Shown here: positions 7,620-15,955 of the stretch, piece after piece
How the letters are laid out: each line of letters starts with the position of its first letter
Numbering within the stretch: position 1 is the first letter of the stretch
Source of the DNA: Oscillatoria sp. SIO1A7
Lineage (GTDB): Bacteria > Cyanobacteriota > Cyanobacteriia > Cyanobacteriales > Laspinemataceae
NCBI GenBank assembly: GCA_010672965.1
Contig: JAAHFN010000011.1
Coordinates: 63,537-108,449 of the forward strand
Direction: 5' to 3'
DNA length: 44,913 bases
Notes under the pieces: model-generated
Database searches by the model: none
The model's input: the letters and a program-made list of their open reading frames with translations, nothing else
Told to the model about the DNA's origin: nothing
Made by a program: the position numbers and the translations under genes

Positions 7620-7747
7620 GGGTTTTTTGGAAAAAATTTCTTTTTATCTTTCCTGCGTTCCTAGGTTACGGTTTACTCTAGGTCCCTTATCAAGTTTGCT
7701 CCCCTCTTCTAGGTGTCTTGAGGTTTCACCTCGATTTCTATGTTCGT

Positions 7748-7776
7748 ATCTTTACATAGATTATAGTCAATGTCAA
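7748..7776 (-). promoter_or_regulatory. Degenerate promoter of repeat unit 8
   Basis: -35 TTGACA at 7776-7771 is intact, but 17 bp further the -10 reads AAAGAT (7753-7748). This most distal unit appears diverged and is probably weaker. Confidence 0.4.
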
Positions 7777-8027
7777 GGGGTTTTCGGAAAAAAAATCTTT
7801 TTTTGTTTTTCCCCTGCGTTCCTAGGTTACGGTTACTCTAGGTCCCATATCAGCATCGCTCCCTCTTTTAGTGCAGCGCGGCAGAAATAATAGTGGGTCA
7901 AAGCCAGGATCCAAAGGTATTTTGAATTTTGAATTTTGAATTCCGCGCAGCAGAAATTCTGTCGCCCCTACACCTTATTGCGAGGGTCTATATACATATC
8001 TGCCAACCTAGACGTCAAATCTAAAAT

Positions 8028-8115
8028 AGGACTTACGGAAAATATCCAGGTGTGGTGTTTTGTAGGGGCAATCCCCCCGTGGTTGCCCCGTCAATAGCGT
8101 TAATGCGTAAGTCCT
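8028..8115. mobile_element. Family-B MITE, copy 2, with 5-bp target duplication
   Basis: Left end AGGACTTACGGAAAATAT and right end ATGCGTAAGTCCT are inverted. The flanks are TAAAA-T on the left and G-TAAAA on the right, a 5-bp duplication one base outside the inverted repeat, as in the other copies. Confidence 0.8.
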
Positions 8116-8164
8116 GTAAAAAACATACCCTTGAAAGTGGGGGTTGGGGGGATTTTTCTTTAAT

Positions 8165-8237
8165 AGGACTTACGCAAAATATCCTTCCGGAGCCTGTTTT
8201 GCAGGGGCAATCCCCCGGTGGTAGCCCCGTTAGTCCT
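8165..8237. mobile_element. Family-B MITE, copy 3 (shortened right end)
   Basis: Left end AGGACTTACGCAAAATAT is complete. The right end is only AGTCCT, having lost the GCGTA part. It is still bounded by a TTTAA duplication (TTTAA-T and A-TTTAA). It lies 49 bp from copy 2. Confidence 0.75.
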
Positions 8238-8326
8238 ATTTAAGGTCTATACCCAAATTCTGCAAATTCTAGGTTAAAACGCTATATTTAGCGCATTACA
8301 GGCAATGCTAACCCTATAAAAACTTA

Positions 8327-8354
8327 GAGGAGGCCAAAATACCTTGGCCTCCTC
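8327..8354. terminator. Rho-independent terminator-like hairpin, probably bidirectional
   Basis: A perfect 11-bp stem (GAGGAGGCCAA with TTGGCCTCCTC), 6-nt loop. It is followed by TTTTT a few bases on along the minus strand and by CGTTTT on the plus strand. It would end minus-strand transcripts coming from the 8470-8990 region. Confidence 0.7.
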
Positions 8355-8367
8355 CGTTTTGAGATCC

Positions 8368-8469
8368 CTATCGCTCCCTTGCTGCGATCGCCATCACTGC
8401 CGATCGCCAATGCCAGCATATACTACAGATATAAGGCATCAGCAGAGGTTGCTCAATAGTAGTTCTCAT
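8368..8469 (-). CDS. Possible 33-aa small ORF behind a CAACAAA leader
   Basis: ATG 8469 follows directly on an A/C-rich leader resembling that of the RiPP precursor. The frame runs 33 codons to TAG at 8370-8368 and is followed 14 bp later by a terminator hairpin. The predicted peptide contains YICSICWHW (two Cys). There is no Shine-Dalgarno site (GCAACAATG), and no similarity to the 118-aa precursor is apparent. It may be a decayed second precursor locus or chance. Confidence 0.25.
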   Translation of the reverse strand: MRTTIEQPLLMPYICSICWHWRSAVMAIAARER

Positions 8470-8540
8470 TGTTGCTGTTGTTGTTTGTTGTTTGTTGTTG
8501 TTCGTTGTTTGTTGTTGCTGTTTTCCGTTGTTGTTGTTGT
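8470..8540 (-). repeat. Second CAACAA/CAACAAA leader-like tract
   Basis: On the minus strand this is a run of CAACAA and CAACAAA repeats with a few G interruptions, like the tract at 6472-6543, ending at an ATG but lacking AGGAG. Confidence 0.6.
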
Positions 8541-8941
8541 TTCTCTAGCACAAACACTGTATTTTTTTGTTTATTTGTTGTTGTTTTTAATTCTTGTCTG
8601 GCAGACCAATAAGCTATTATTTCTAACTTGCCAAGTTCCTTCTAGAATAAACCTAGATCCTCGATTTCTATTAAATGCTCTGTATGGGTCTGTATGAGTT
8701 TCAATGATCCATAGACTTATTTGGATCCATATGAAACCCCTCTTGATTTCCGATCATTTCATAGTATTCAATAAAAGTAAAGGCTAATATTAAAATTTTA
8801 TTCTTACATTATATTAATGTTGGGCAAGCCTACTATAAATATTGAAATTTAGGCTCTTTAAACTATGTTAAGTCGTTTTACTCATTCAAGCTAGCTGTCT
8901 TGCCTCTATATTATAGTATATTCCCATAGATTAGATTGATT

Positions 8942-8990
8942 TGTCAAGGGTTTTCGGAATATTTTTTTCTATTTTATTTTTCCCTTCCAT
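8942..8990 (-). promoter_or_regulatory. Diverged solitary copy of the promoter-repeat core
   Basis: Plus-strand TTGTCAAGGGTTTTCGGAAT and the following T-rich stretch with TTTTTCCC match the conserved core of the eight-unit array. Minus-strand -35 is TTGACA at 8947-8942. At 17 bp the -10 would be GGAATA, poor. A TATAAT lies further, at 26 bp. Probably a remnant. Confidence 0.4.
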
Positions 8991-9245
8991 TTAATCTGGG
9001 GACCAATTATAAAATTTATTGTTGGACCCATAATTATTTAATTTGCTTATACCTACTTTCTACATTTACATAAAGCCAGACTAAAGTCAAGTATTTATTT
9101 AAAGTTCTTATAGATTTAATTGCTATTGCCTACTTATATATAAGAGTAGCCCATTGAGCAGCCCTCTTTCGATCGCCGGGGCGGCACCGCTTTCAAGGCA
9201 ATCGCGTTGGCGTAGCCTGCCCAAGGAGGGCTAAGCGTGCCCGGA

Positions 9246-9333
9246 GGGCATGGGTTTCTGGGGCGAATTATTACCATGCGATAATCTTATTTAAGAGAGA
9301 AATTTGACTCGGGAATGCTGTCGCCCCTAAGCC
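9246..9333. repeat. Family-F interspersed repeat, copy 1
   Basis: Contains CATGGGTTTCTGGGGCGAA on one side and CTCGGGAATGCTGTCGCCCC on the other, the paired blocks also found at 26630-26749, 36738-36812 and 36936-37010. No coding potential. Confidence 0.5.
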
Positions 9334-9775
9334 CTAAATCGATAATACCGCTCTGCCTGTCGGGAAGCGACGAGGAAATTCCACTTAGTTCCCCTCCTGG
9401 GTGGGTTGGCAGGGGCTAGGTGGGCTGGGAGTTACATATTATTAATGAGTTTCTGTTTCCCTCGCAATCCTTGACTTGCATCAAATATAAACAGAACAGG
9501 ACTTAATATATCATTTTGCTTTTTGCTCTGCATATTATTGACGAGGCCATTGGATAGCGATATAATGGCAGATATAATTCAGGGGATATAATTGAGGATA
9601 CCCAGGCAGGGTATCTATTTTCAAATAGTCACATCTACCGATCGCTGTCAGCAGGCGCTTTAGATTCGTTTGCTTGGCTGAAATCGTAGCAAGACTAAGT
9701 TTTCCAAGAAACCCTTAAGTTTTCCAAGAAAACCGGTTTCTTGAACAATACCAACGCCTATTTTCCGCAGGGAAC

Positions 9776-9858
9776 GATCCCCCCAACCCCCCTTAAAAAG
9801 GGGGGCTAAGCTCTGAATCTCTCTTAAGCCCCCCTTAAAAAGGGGGGTTGGGGGGATC
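9776..9858. repeat. Perfect palindrome of the CCCCCAACCCCCC type
   Basis: Arms GATCCCCCCAACCCCCC and its complement, extended by CTTAAAAAGGGGGGCTAAG-type inner arms. Same arm type as the outer part of 5454-5732. Just outside, CCAACGCC and GGGCGTTGG also pair. Confidence 0.7.
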
Positions 9859-10005
9859 GGGCGTTGGCCTCCGAACGGGCATTGGGTTTCGTTCCCGAGT
9901 TCAACCTACAAATAAGGTCTTTTTGCATTTTGGCGAAGGTATTGTTGAAGAAACCGGGTTTCTGAGTAGGCTTATACCAAAACCAAAAATAGACGAGACA
10001 TAAGA

Positions 10006-13000
10006 ATGCTGAATCTACCAGGATACAAAATTACTCAAACCCTAAGCTCTGGGGTCAAGACGACTATCTATCGCGGCATTCGCGAAGCAGACCAAAAGCT
10101 CGCTATCGTGAAGGTCTTGACTGAGGAATATCCCCCCCTGGAAGAAATCGCTCGCTTGAGACAAGAATATATAATCACTCAAAAAGTTAAATCGGAAAAC
10201 ATAGTAAAGTCATACTCTCTAGAAATACATCAGAACAGCTATGCTCTAATTTTAGAAGACGTTAAAGGAAAGTCACTAAAAGAGCTGCTAGAGGAAGGAG
10301 AACTAAGACTCAGGGAGATTTTGCGAATCGCTATTTCCCTGGCAGAGACTCTGGGAGACCTGCATCAAATTCCCGTTTTGCACAAAGATATTAAGTCTTC
10401 TAACATTATTGTCAACGACGACACGGGACAAGTAAAAATAACGGACTTTGGCATAGCATCGCAGCTAACGCGGGAAACTCCCAGGATTAGCAATCCCAAA
10501 TTGCTCGAAGGAACCCTGGCCTATATGTCGCCGGAGCAAACCGGAAGAATGAATCGTGCCATTGATTACCGCACGGACTATTATGCCTTGGGGGCGACCT
10601 TATACGAGATGCTAACGGGTCAGGTGCCTTTTGTTACCAACGATCCAATGGAATTGGTTCACTGTCACTTGGCCAAAAAACCAATACCGCCGTCCGACCT
10701 GAACTTGGATATTCCCGAAGCAGTTTCCGACATTACCATGAAGCTCATGGCCAAGACTGCAGAAGATAGATACCAAAGCCCAGCGGGTCTAAAGTACGAC
10801 CTGGAAAAATGCCTGAATCAACTGCAAACCAACGGGACGATAGAAAACTTCCCCTTGGGAGAGCGCGATCGCGGTTCTCAACTGCTGATTCCCGAAAAGC
10901 TCTACGGTCGCGAGCAAGAAGTCGCCGCCATACTGGATGCCTTTGACCGAGTAAGCGGCATGGGTGGCAGCGGATTGGGTGGCAGCGGATTGGGTGGCAG
11001 CGGATTGGGTGGCAGCGGATTGGTAACGGATGTAGCGGATAAGGGGAGCGGATTGGGTGGCAGCAGATTGGGTGGCAGCGGATTGAGTGGCAGCGGATTG
11101 GGTGGCAGCGGATTGGTAACGGATGTAGCGGATGGTGGCAGCGGATTGGGTGGCAGCGGATTGGTAACGGATGTAGCGGATAAGGGGAGCGGATTGGTAA
11201 CGGATGTAGCGGATAAGGGGGGGGGAGAAGGGAAGTCAATAAATGGTTCCCGGGCAGAGATGCTGCTGGTTTTTGGTTATTCCGGTATTGGGAAAACGGC
11301 CATCGTCAACGAAGTGCATAAGCCCATAGTCCGAGCTAGAGGCTATTTTATTGCGGGCAAGTTCGACCAGTTTCGGCGGGATATCCCTTATGCGGCTCTG
11401 ATTCAGGCATTCACAAAGTTGGTTCGCCAAATCCTGACTGAAAGTAGCGAACAAATCGCGGTTTGGAAGGCGCGCCTATTAGAGGCTCTCGGCTCTAACG
11501 GCCAAGCGATCGTCGATGTCATCCCAGAATTAGAGCTGATCGTTGGCAAGCAGCCGGAGCTGCCCAAACTGGGTCCGACAGAATCCCAAAACCGCTTCAA
11601 TCGGCTATTTCAACAATTCATCGGCGTTTTTACTCAAAAACAACATCCCCTAGTCCTGTTTTTGGATGACTTGCAATGGGCGGACAGCGCTTCTCTAAAA
11701 CTGCTCGAACTGTTGATGGGAGATCCAGAGCGCCAGTATTTGTTGCTAATCGGAGCCTACCGGGACAACGAAGTCAGTGCGACTCATCCCCTAGTTAGCA
11801 CCCTGGAGAGAATCCAAGAGTCTGGCGCAGCGATCGGCAATATTAACGTAGGTCCCTTGCAAGACTACCACGTTCGCGAGTTACTTGCCGATACTCTCGG
11901 AGAGGAGGACAGGCCAGAGACAGTGCCAATTCGATCGGCACGCCGTAGTAGAAGTAAAGGTAGCCCAGTGAAGCTACTGGCCGATCTGCTCTTCCAGAAA
12001 ACCCAAGGCAATCCTTTCTTCCTAACCCAACTGCTGAAAACTCTCTACGAAGAAAACCTGCTCCTGTACGATGCGGGCAGCAATAGCTGGAAGTGGGACA
12101 TAGAAGAAATTCAAGCCGTGGGCATAGCCGACTATGGCATAGTCGAGCTAATCGGTCGCAATCTGCAAAAACTACCCGCCGAAACCCAGAATCTCTTAAA
12201 ACTAGCGGCTTGTATTGGCAACCAGTTTAACTTAGAAGTCCTGGCAGTAGCGGCAGAGAAATCTCAAACCATCGCCGCTGCTTATCTATGGGAAGCCCTG
12301 CAGGCGGGAACTATACTACCCCTGAGCGACAACTATAAAGTTCCTCTAGTCTTGGGAGATACGGAAACCGAGAGGTCGGAACTGCGAGACGTACATGTGG
12401 ACTACAAGTTTCTCCACGACCGAGTGCAGCAAGCCGCCTATTCTTTGATTCCCGAAGCAGAGAAAAAGGAAACCCATCTGAGAATTGGTCAACTTTTGCT
12501 GGAGGAGACGACCCCAGAGGAGCGCAAAGAAAACATCTTTGCCCTGGTCAATCAACTCAACTATGGTACGGACTTGCTGGAAGAAGCCTGGGAAAAAGAA
12601 GAGCTGGCAGAATTGAATCTGACTGCCGGCCAAAAGGCTAAAGGATCCGCTGCCTATGAAGCGTCCCTCAATTATCTGGAGGTGGGACTGGGGCTTCTAG
12701 CGGCGGATAGCTGGCAGAGTAATTACGAGCTGAGCCGGGAACTGTATGTAGAAGGGCTAGAGGCCGCATACCTCAACGGCAATTTTGACCGCGCCACTGC
12801 CTTAACAACAATCGCCGAGCAAGAGACAACCAATCTGCTGGATAAGGTACGGGTCAACGAGTTGAAGTTGCGAATGTATATGGCTCAAAATAAGATGCAG
12901 GAGGCGATCGATATAGGTCTCTCTGTTCTAGAATTACTCGATGTTAGCTTAGTAGATAAACCCCCAAAAAACCTGGTTGTTGAAGACTGCTACGGCCTGC

Positions 13001-15759
13001 CAGAAATGACCGATACCTACAAAGTGGCAGCCACGCAGATATTAACAAGTCTTATTAATCCTGCTTATGTGGCTAATCCTGAATTGTTGTCATCAATTAT
13101 CTTTACAACAATATATGTATCAATAATAAATGGCAATTCCCCTTATTCTGCTTATACCGGGTATTGTATGTATGGAGTCGTGTTGTGCGATTCTCTGGTA
13201 AATATAGAAGAGGGCTATCGCTATGGTCAGTTGGCGCTCCGGTTGTTGGAAAAGTTTAATATTCCCTCAATTAAATGTCGGACTTTGTACGACTTTGAAG
13301 GTTTTATAAAGCACTGGAAAGAACATATCAGAGAAACAACAGAGCCTTTGGAAAATGTCCGCATAATGAGTTTAGAGGGCGGAGATATAGAAATGGCTAG
13401 CTACTCTAGCGTAACATACTGCACCCAACTGTTTTTCACGGGCGAACATCTGGCGACGGTAGGGGATAAATTAGATCGTTCCGCTGATTTTTTGAATAAA
13501 ACGGGCGATCAATATGCCATGATTTTTACGCTAATGTGGCAGCAACTGACTCAAGGTTTATTGGGGGAATCTGAAGACAAGCTAAAGTTAAGCGGTACGG
13601 CCTTTCATGAAGCGGAGATGCTGCCAGTTTTCCGGGAGACCAACAATGCCACCGCTTTGTTTTGGTTGGCAGGGGCCAAAATCATTCTGCTTTATTTGTT
13701 TAAAGATGGCGCTGGAGCTGCCCTAGAGGCGAGGGAGGCGGAACAATACGCCCAAGCCTGCCCGGGCATGATAATTTTGCCGGAACATAATTTCTACTAT
13801 TCCCTGGCACTCCTAGCTCAGCATCAGAATGTTGATGAAAAGGAGCAGAAGGAATCTCTAGAGCAGGTGGCGGCCAATCAGGAAAAAATGAAGATTTGGG
13901 CCTCGCACGCGCCGATGAACTTCCAGCATAAATACGACCTAGTGGAGGCGGAGAAGGCTCGGGTCTTGGGAGACGAGGTGGCAGCTATCGATAATTACGA
14001 TCGCGCCATAGCCGGGGCGCGCAAAGAGCGATTTACCCAAGAAGAAGCTATAGCCAACGAACTAGCTGGAGAGTTTCACCTCGGGCTAGGGCGCGAAAGC
14101 ATAGGCAAGTTTTATATAATCGAGGCTTACTACACCTATGTTCGCTGGGGAGCTATTGCCAAGGTCGAAGACTTAGAAGAACGATATCCCCAATTCCTCT
14201 CCCGAATAAAAGCCAGTAAGCCCGAAGCCTTTGAGGTCACCCGCACTGCCACGATGAAAACGACCACTGCAGGCAGTTCCGGGATTTTAGACTTTCCCAG
14301 CATCCTAAAAGCCTCCCAAGCGATATCCGGGGAAATCGTCCTCGATAAGCTGCTCAAAACCCTAATCGAGATTGCAATTGAGAATGCAGGGGCCCAGTTA
14401 GGCATCCTAGTTCTCAAGCGGGAAGAGCAAATGGTCGTAGAAGCAGTGGGAATGGTTGGCGATCGCGATGGCGTAGAAGATATGTATGGGATCTGCGACT
14501 CTGAGAACCAGAGCGAGTATATCTCGACAATCTGTGCCGCAAGGAACCTGGACAACAACGAAGTCTTGCCCCTGTCGGTGATTAATTATGTAGCGCGCAC
14601 CCAAAAGGAAGTGGTTTTAAACAACGCTACGGTCAGTGGGTCCGCCTTTGCCTCAGACCTCTACATCCAAAAGAACCAGGTCAAATCAATCTTATGCGCC
14701 CCCATCATCGATCGCGGCCAATTTATCGGCATAATTTACCTAGAGAACAACCTGATTGAGGGGGCTTTCACAAGCGATCGGGTCAAAATTTTAAATCTGC
14801 TATGTTCTCAAGCAGCCATATCCCTACAAAATGCCCGCCTCTACGAGGATTTAAAAGAATCCGAGGGACGAGAGCGAGAAAAAGCAGTCCAGTTAGAGCA
14901 ATATCTCCAAGAACTCAAACAGGCCCAACTGCAACTGGTGCAGAGCGAAAAAATGTCCACCCTTGGGGAGCTAGTAGCAGGGGTCGCCCACGAAATCAAT
15001 AATCCTGTCGGTTTTATCGCTGGCAACATAGACCACGCCGAAGAATACAGCCAAGACCTTATAAATGTACTGCGCTTGTATCAGCAGCATTATCCCAATC
15101 CCGTACCGGAAATAGAAGCAGAAATTGAGGCGAACGATCTGGAATATTTGATCGAGGACCTGCCGCAATTGATTACCTCGATGAAGGCGGGCACCGATCG
15201 CATCCGCAATATTAGTACCTCCCTGCGCACCTTCTCCCGCTCCGACGTAGCTTCAAAAGTGGAGTTCAACGTCCACGATGGCCTAGATAGCACCCTAATG
15301 ATTTTGAAGCATCGCCTCAAAGCCAGCGAAAACCGCCCCGAAATTGAGGTGGTGAAAAAATACGACGGCGAATTACCGAATATCCGCTGCTATCCCGGAC
15401 AGCTTAACCAGGTCTTTATGAACATCCTGGCTAATGGCATTGATGCTCTCGAAGAATACAATCGAGGACGCGACTACGACGAAATTGAAGCCAATCCCAA
15501 CCGGGTGATTATTAGCACGGAACTGTCCGCCGACTCTAGCTGCGCGGTAATTCGGATTAAAGACAATGGCCCGGGAATACCCGAACAGGTTCAACAGAAA
15601 TTGTTCGAGCATTTATTCACCACCAAGCCAGTGGGTAAAGGCACTGGATTGGGATTGTCTATTTCTCGTCAAATTGTCGAAGAAAAACACGGAGGCAAAT
15701 TGAGCGTGGTCTCTGCCCTAGGAGAAGGAGCCGAGTTTCTCATTGAAATTCCGCTATAG
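10006..15759 (+). CDS. Hybrid Ser/Thr kinase - AAA ATPase - GAF - histidine kinase (HstK-type)
   Basis: 1917 residues. Residues ~7-270: protein kinase with HKDIKSSN (residues 126-133), DFG (147-149) and the SPEQTGRMN activation segment. Residues ~319-406: an unusual insert made of GGSGL and VTDVAD repeats. From ~415: a P-loop ATPase with GYSGIGKT (424-431) and LDDLQWAD (~552) Walker B, followed by a long helical TPR-like middle (~780-1420). Residues ~1430-1620: GAF domain. Then a coiled coil and HisKA with phospho-acceptor His1662 in GVAHEINNPVGF, and HATPase with DNGPGIP (~1853) and GTGLGLS (~1879). This order is the cyanobacterial two-kinase HstK architecture, some members of which are linked to nitrogen, iron or stress responses. 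The stimulus here is unknown. It has no partner receiver gene next to it and stands alone between a long gene-poor region and a repeat-rich spacer. Confidence 0.95.
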   Translation: MLNLPGYKITQTLSSGVKTTIYRGIREADQKLAIVKVLTEEYPPLEEIARLRQEYIITQKVKSENIVKSYSLEIHQNSYALILEDVKGKSLKELLEEGELRLREILRIAISLAETLGDLHQIPVLHKDIKSSNIIVNDDTGQVKITDFGIASQLTRETPRISNPKLLEGTLAYMSPEQTGRMNRAIDYRTDYYALGATLYEMLTGQVPFVTNDPMELVHCHLAKKPIPPSDLNLDIPEAVSDITMKLMAKTAEDRYQSPAGLKYDLEKCLNQLQTNGTIENFPLGERDRGSQLLIPEKLYGREQEVAAILDAFDRVSGMGGSGLGGSGLGGSGLGGSGLVTDVADKGSGLGGSRLGGSGLSGSGLGGSGLVTDVADGGSGLGGSGLVTDVADKGSGLVTDVADKGGGEGKSINGSRAEMLLVFGYSGIGKTAIVNEVHKPIVRARGYFIAGKFDQFRRDIPYAALIQAFTKLVRQILTESSEQIAVWKARLLEALGSNGQAIVDVIPELELIVGKQPELPKLGPTESQNRFNRLFQQFIGVFTQKQHPLVLFLDDLQWADSASLKLLELLMGDPERQYLLLIGAYRDNEVSATHPLVSTLERIQESGAAIGNINVGPLQDYHVRELLADTLGEEDRPETVPIRSARRSRSKGSPVKLLADLLFQKTQGNPFFLTQLLKTLYEENLLLYDAGSNSWKWDIEEIQAVGIADYGIVELIGRNLQKLPAETQNLLKLAACIGNQFNLEVLAVAAEKSQTIAAAYLWEALQAGTILPLSDNYKVPLVLGDTETERSELRDVHVDYKFLHDRVQQAAYSLIPEAEKKETHLRIGQLLLEETTPEERKENIFALVNQLNYGTDLLEEAWEKEELAELNLTAGQKAKGSAAYEASLNYLEVGLGLLAADSWQSNYELSRELYVEGLEAAYLNGNFDRATALTTIAEQETTNLLDKVRVNELKLRMYMAQNKMQEAIDIGLSVLELLDVSLVDKPPKNLVVEDCYGLPEMTDTYKVAATQILTSLINPAYVANPELLSSIIFTTIYVSIINGNSPYSAYTGYCMYGVVLCDSLVNIEEGYRYGQLALRLLEKFNIPSIKCRTLYDFEGFIKHWKEHIRETTEPLENVRIMSLEGGDIEMASYSSVTYCTQLFFTGEHLATVGDKLDRSADFLNKTGDQYAMIFTLMWQQLTQGLLGESEDKLKLSGTAFHEAEMLPVFRETNNATALFWLAGAKIILLYLFKDGAGAALEAREAEQYAQACPGMIILPEHNFYYSLALLAQHQNVDEKEQKESLEQVAANQEKMKIWASHAPMNFQHKYDLVEAEKARVLGDEVAAIDNYDRAIAGARKERFTQEEAIANELAGEFHLGLGRESIGKFYIIEAYYTYVRWGAIAKVEDLEERYPQFLSRIKASKPEAFEVTRTATMKTTTAGSSGILDFPSILKASQAISGEIVLDKLLKTLIEIAIENAGAQLGILVLKREEQMVVEAVGMVGDRDGVEDMYGICDSENQSEYISTICAARNLDNNEVLPLSVINYVARTQKEVVLNNATVSGSAFASDLYIQKNQVKSILCAPIIDRGQFIGIIYLENNLIEGAFTSDRVKILNLLCSQAAISLQNARLYEDLKESEGREREKAVQLEQYLQELKQAQLQLVQSEKMSTLGELVAGVAHEINNPVGFIAGNIDHAEEYSQDLINVLRLYQQHYPNPVPEIEAEIEANDLEYLIEDLPQLITSMKAGTDRIRNISTSLRTFSRSDVASKVEFNVHDGLDSTLMILKHRLKASENRPEIEVVKKYDGELPNIRCYPGQLNQVFMNILANGIDALEEYNRGRDYDEIEANPNRVIISTELSADSSCAVIRIKDNGPGIPEQVQQKLFEHLFTTKPVGKGTGLGLSISRQIVEEKHGGKLSVVSALGEGAEFLIEIPL
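10960..11225 (+). repeat. In-frame 15-bp and ~22-bp repeat expansion inside the hybrid kinase gene
   Basis: Repeated GGTGGCAGCGGATTG (encoding GGSGL, about nine copies with variants) is interspersed with four copies of GTAACGGATGTAGCGGAT (VTDVAD). The insert is about 88 residues between the kinase and ATPase domains and keeps the frame throughout. The near-identical copies indicate recent slippage or duplication. It forms a flexible linker. Confidence 0.85.
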
Positions 15760-15766
15760 TAAATCG

Positions 15767-15955
15767 GGCATGTTCGCATGGGGCATGGGGCATTGGGCAT
15801 TGGGCATTGGGTATTGGGGAGAGTTTTGAGTTTTGAGTTTTGAGTTGAGAATTAGGTATTCTCTGCTCCTCTGCCCCTCTGCCCCTCTGCTCCTCTGCTC
15901 CTCTGCTCCTCTGCCCCAATGCGAACATGCCCAATGCGAACATGCCCTTAAAAAT
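15767..15955. repeat. Spacer with three heptamer families inside an inverted repeat
   Basis: Contains CATTGGG heptamers (15786-15820), TTTTGAG heptamers (15824-15845), CCTCTGC-type heptamers (15861-15915) and, at the two ends, oppositely oriented GGGCATGTTCGCAT blocks (15768 region; 15919-15951 twice). Short tandem heptamers of this kind are common in filamentous cyanobacteria. Confidence 0.7.

Larger units (their letters stand above)
6565..7870 (-). repeat. Eight tandem ~162-bp repeats carrying minus-strand promoters
   Basis: Units begin (plus-strand landmark CTCTTCT) at 6568, 6732, 6894, 7054, 7215, 7377, 7539 and 7704, with a remnant at 7863. Periods are 159-165 bp. Each unit has a conserved part (TATGTTCGTATTATTTCAG, then GTCAAGGG.TTTTCGG and AAAAAATTTTCT) and a more variable part near CCTGCGTTCCT. 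Read on the minus strand, each contains an A/T-rich block like an UP element, -35 TTGACA or TTGACT, 17 bp, -10 AATAAT, then a hairpin. No frame is conserved across units, so the repeats are non-coding. The array ends about 105 bp upstream of the RiPP precursor ATG. Confidence 0.92.
7871..10005. other. Long gene-poor region
   Basis: No convincing protein gene over about 2.1 kb apart from a doubtful 33-codon frame at 8368-8469. Contents: TTTTGAA heptad tract (7919-7942), two adjacent family-B elements (8028-8115, 8165-8237), a terminator-like hairpin (8327-8354), a second CAACAAA-type leader (8470-8540), AT-rich DNA with diverged traces of the promoter repeat (8942-8990, 9085-9090), GC-rich palindromic GGAGGGC repeats (9175-9250), a family-F repeat (9246-9333), and a perfect palindrome (9776-9858) flanked by copies of a GAAACCGGGTTTCTT-type repeat. 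Confidence 0.6.

Noticed and set aside
6570-7740. Plus-strand promoters (TTGACC, 17 bp, TATCTC) in the array
   Set aside because: The hexamers are weak and vary between units, and no gene lies downstream on that strand.
6565-7870. CRISPR array
   Set aside because: The repeats are ~162 bp and nearly contiguous. There are no 25-40-bp repeats separated by unique spacers and no cas genes.
8344-8697. 117-aa plus-strand frame with Cys/Leu/Val run
   Set aside because: It is the complement of the CAACAAA leader tract, with homopolymer-like composition and no domain.
10745-11239. 164-aa minus-strand frame rich in Pro/His/Arg
   Set aside because: Antisense shadow of the GGSGL/VTDVAD repeat inside the hybrid kinase gene.
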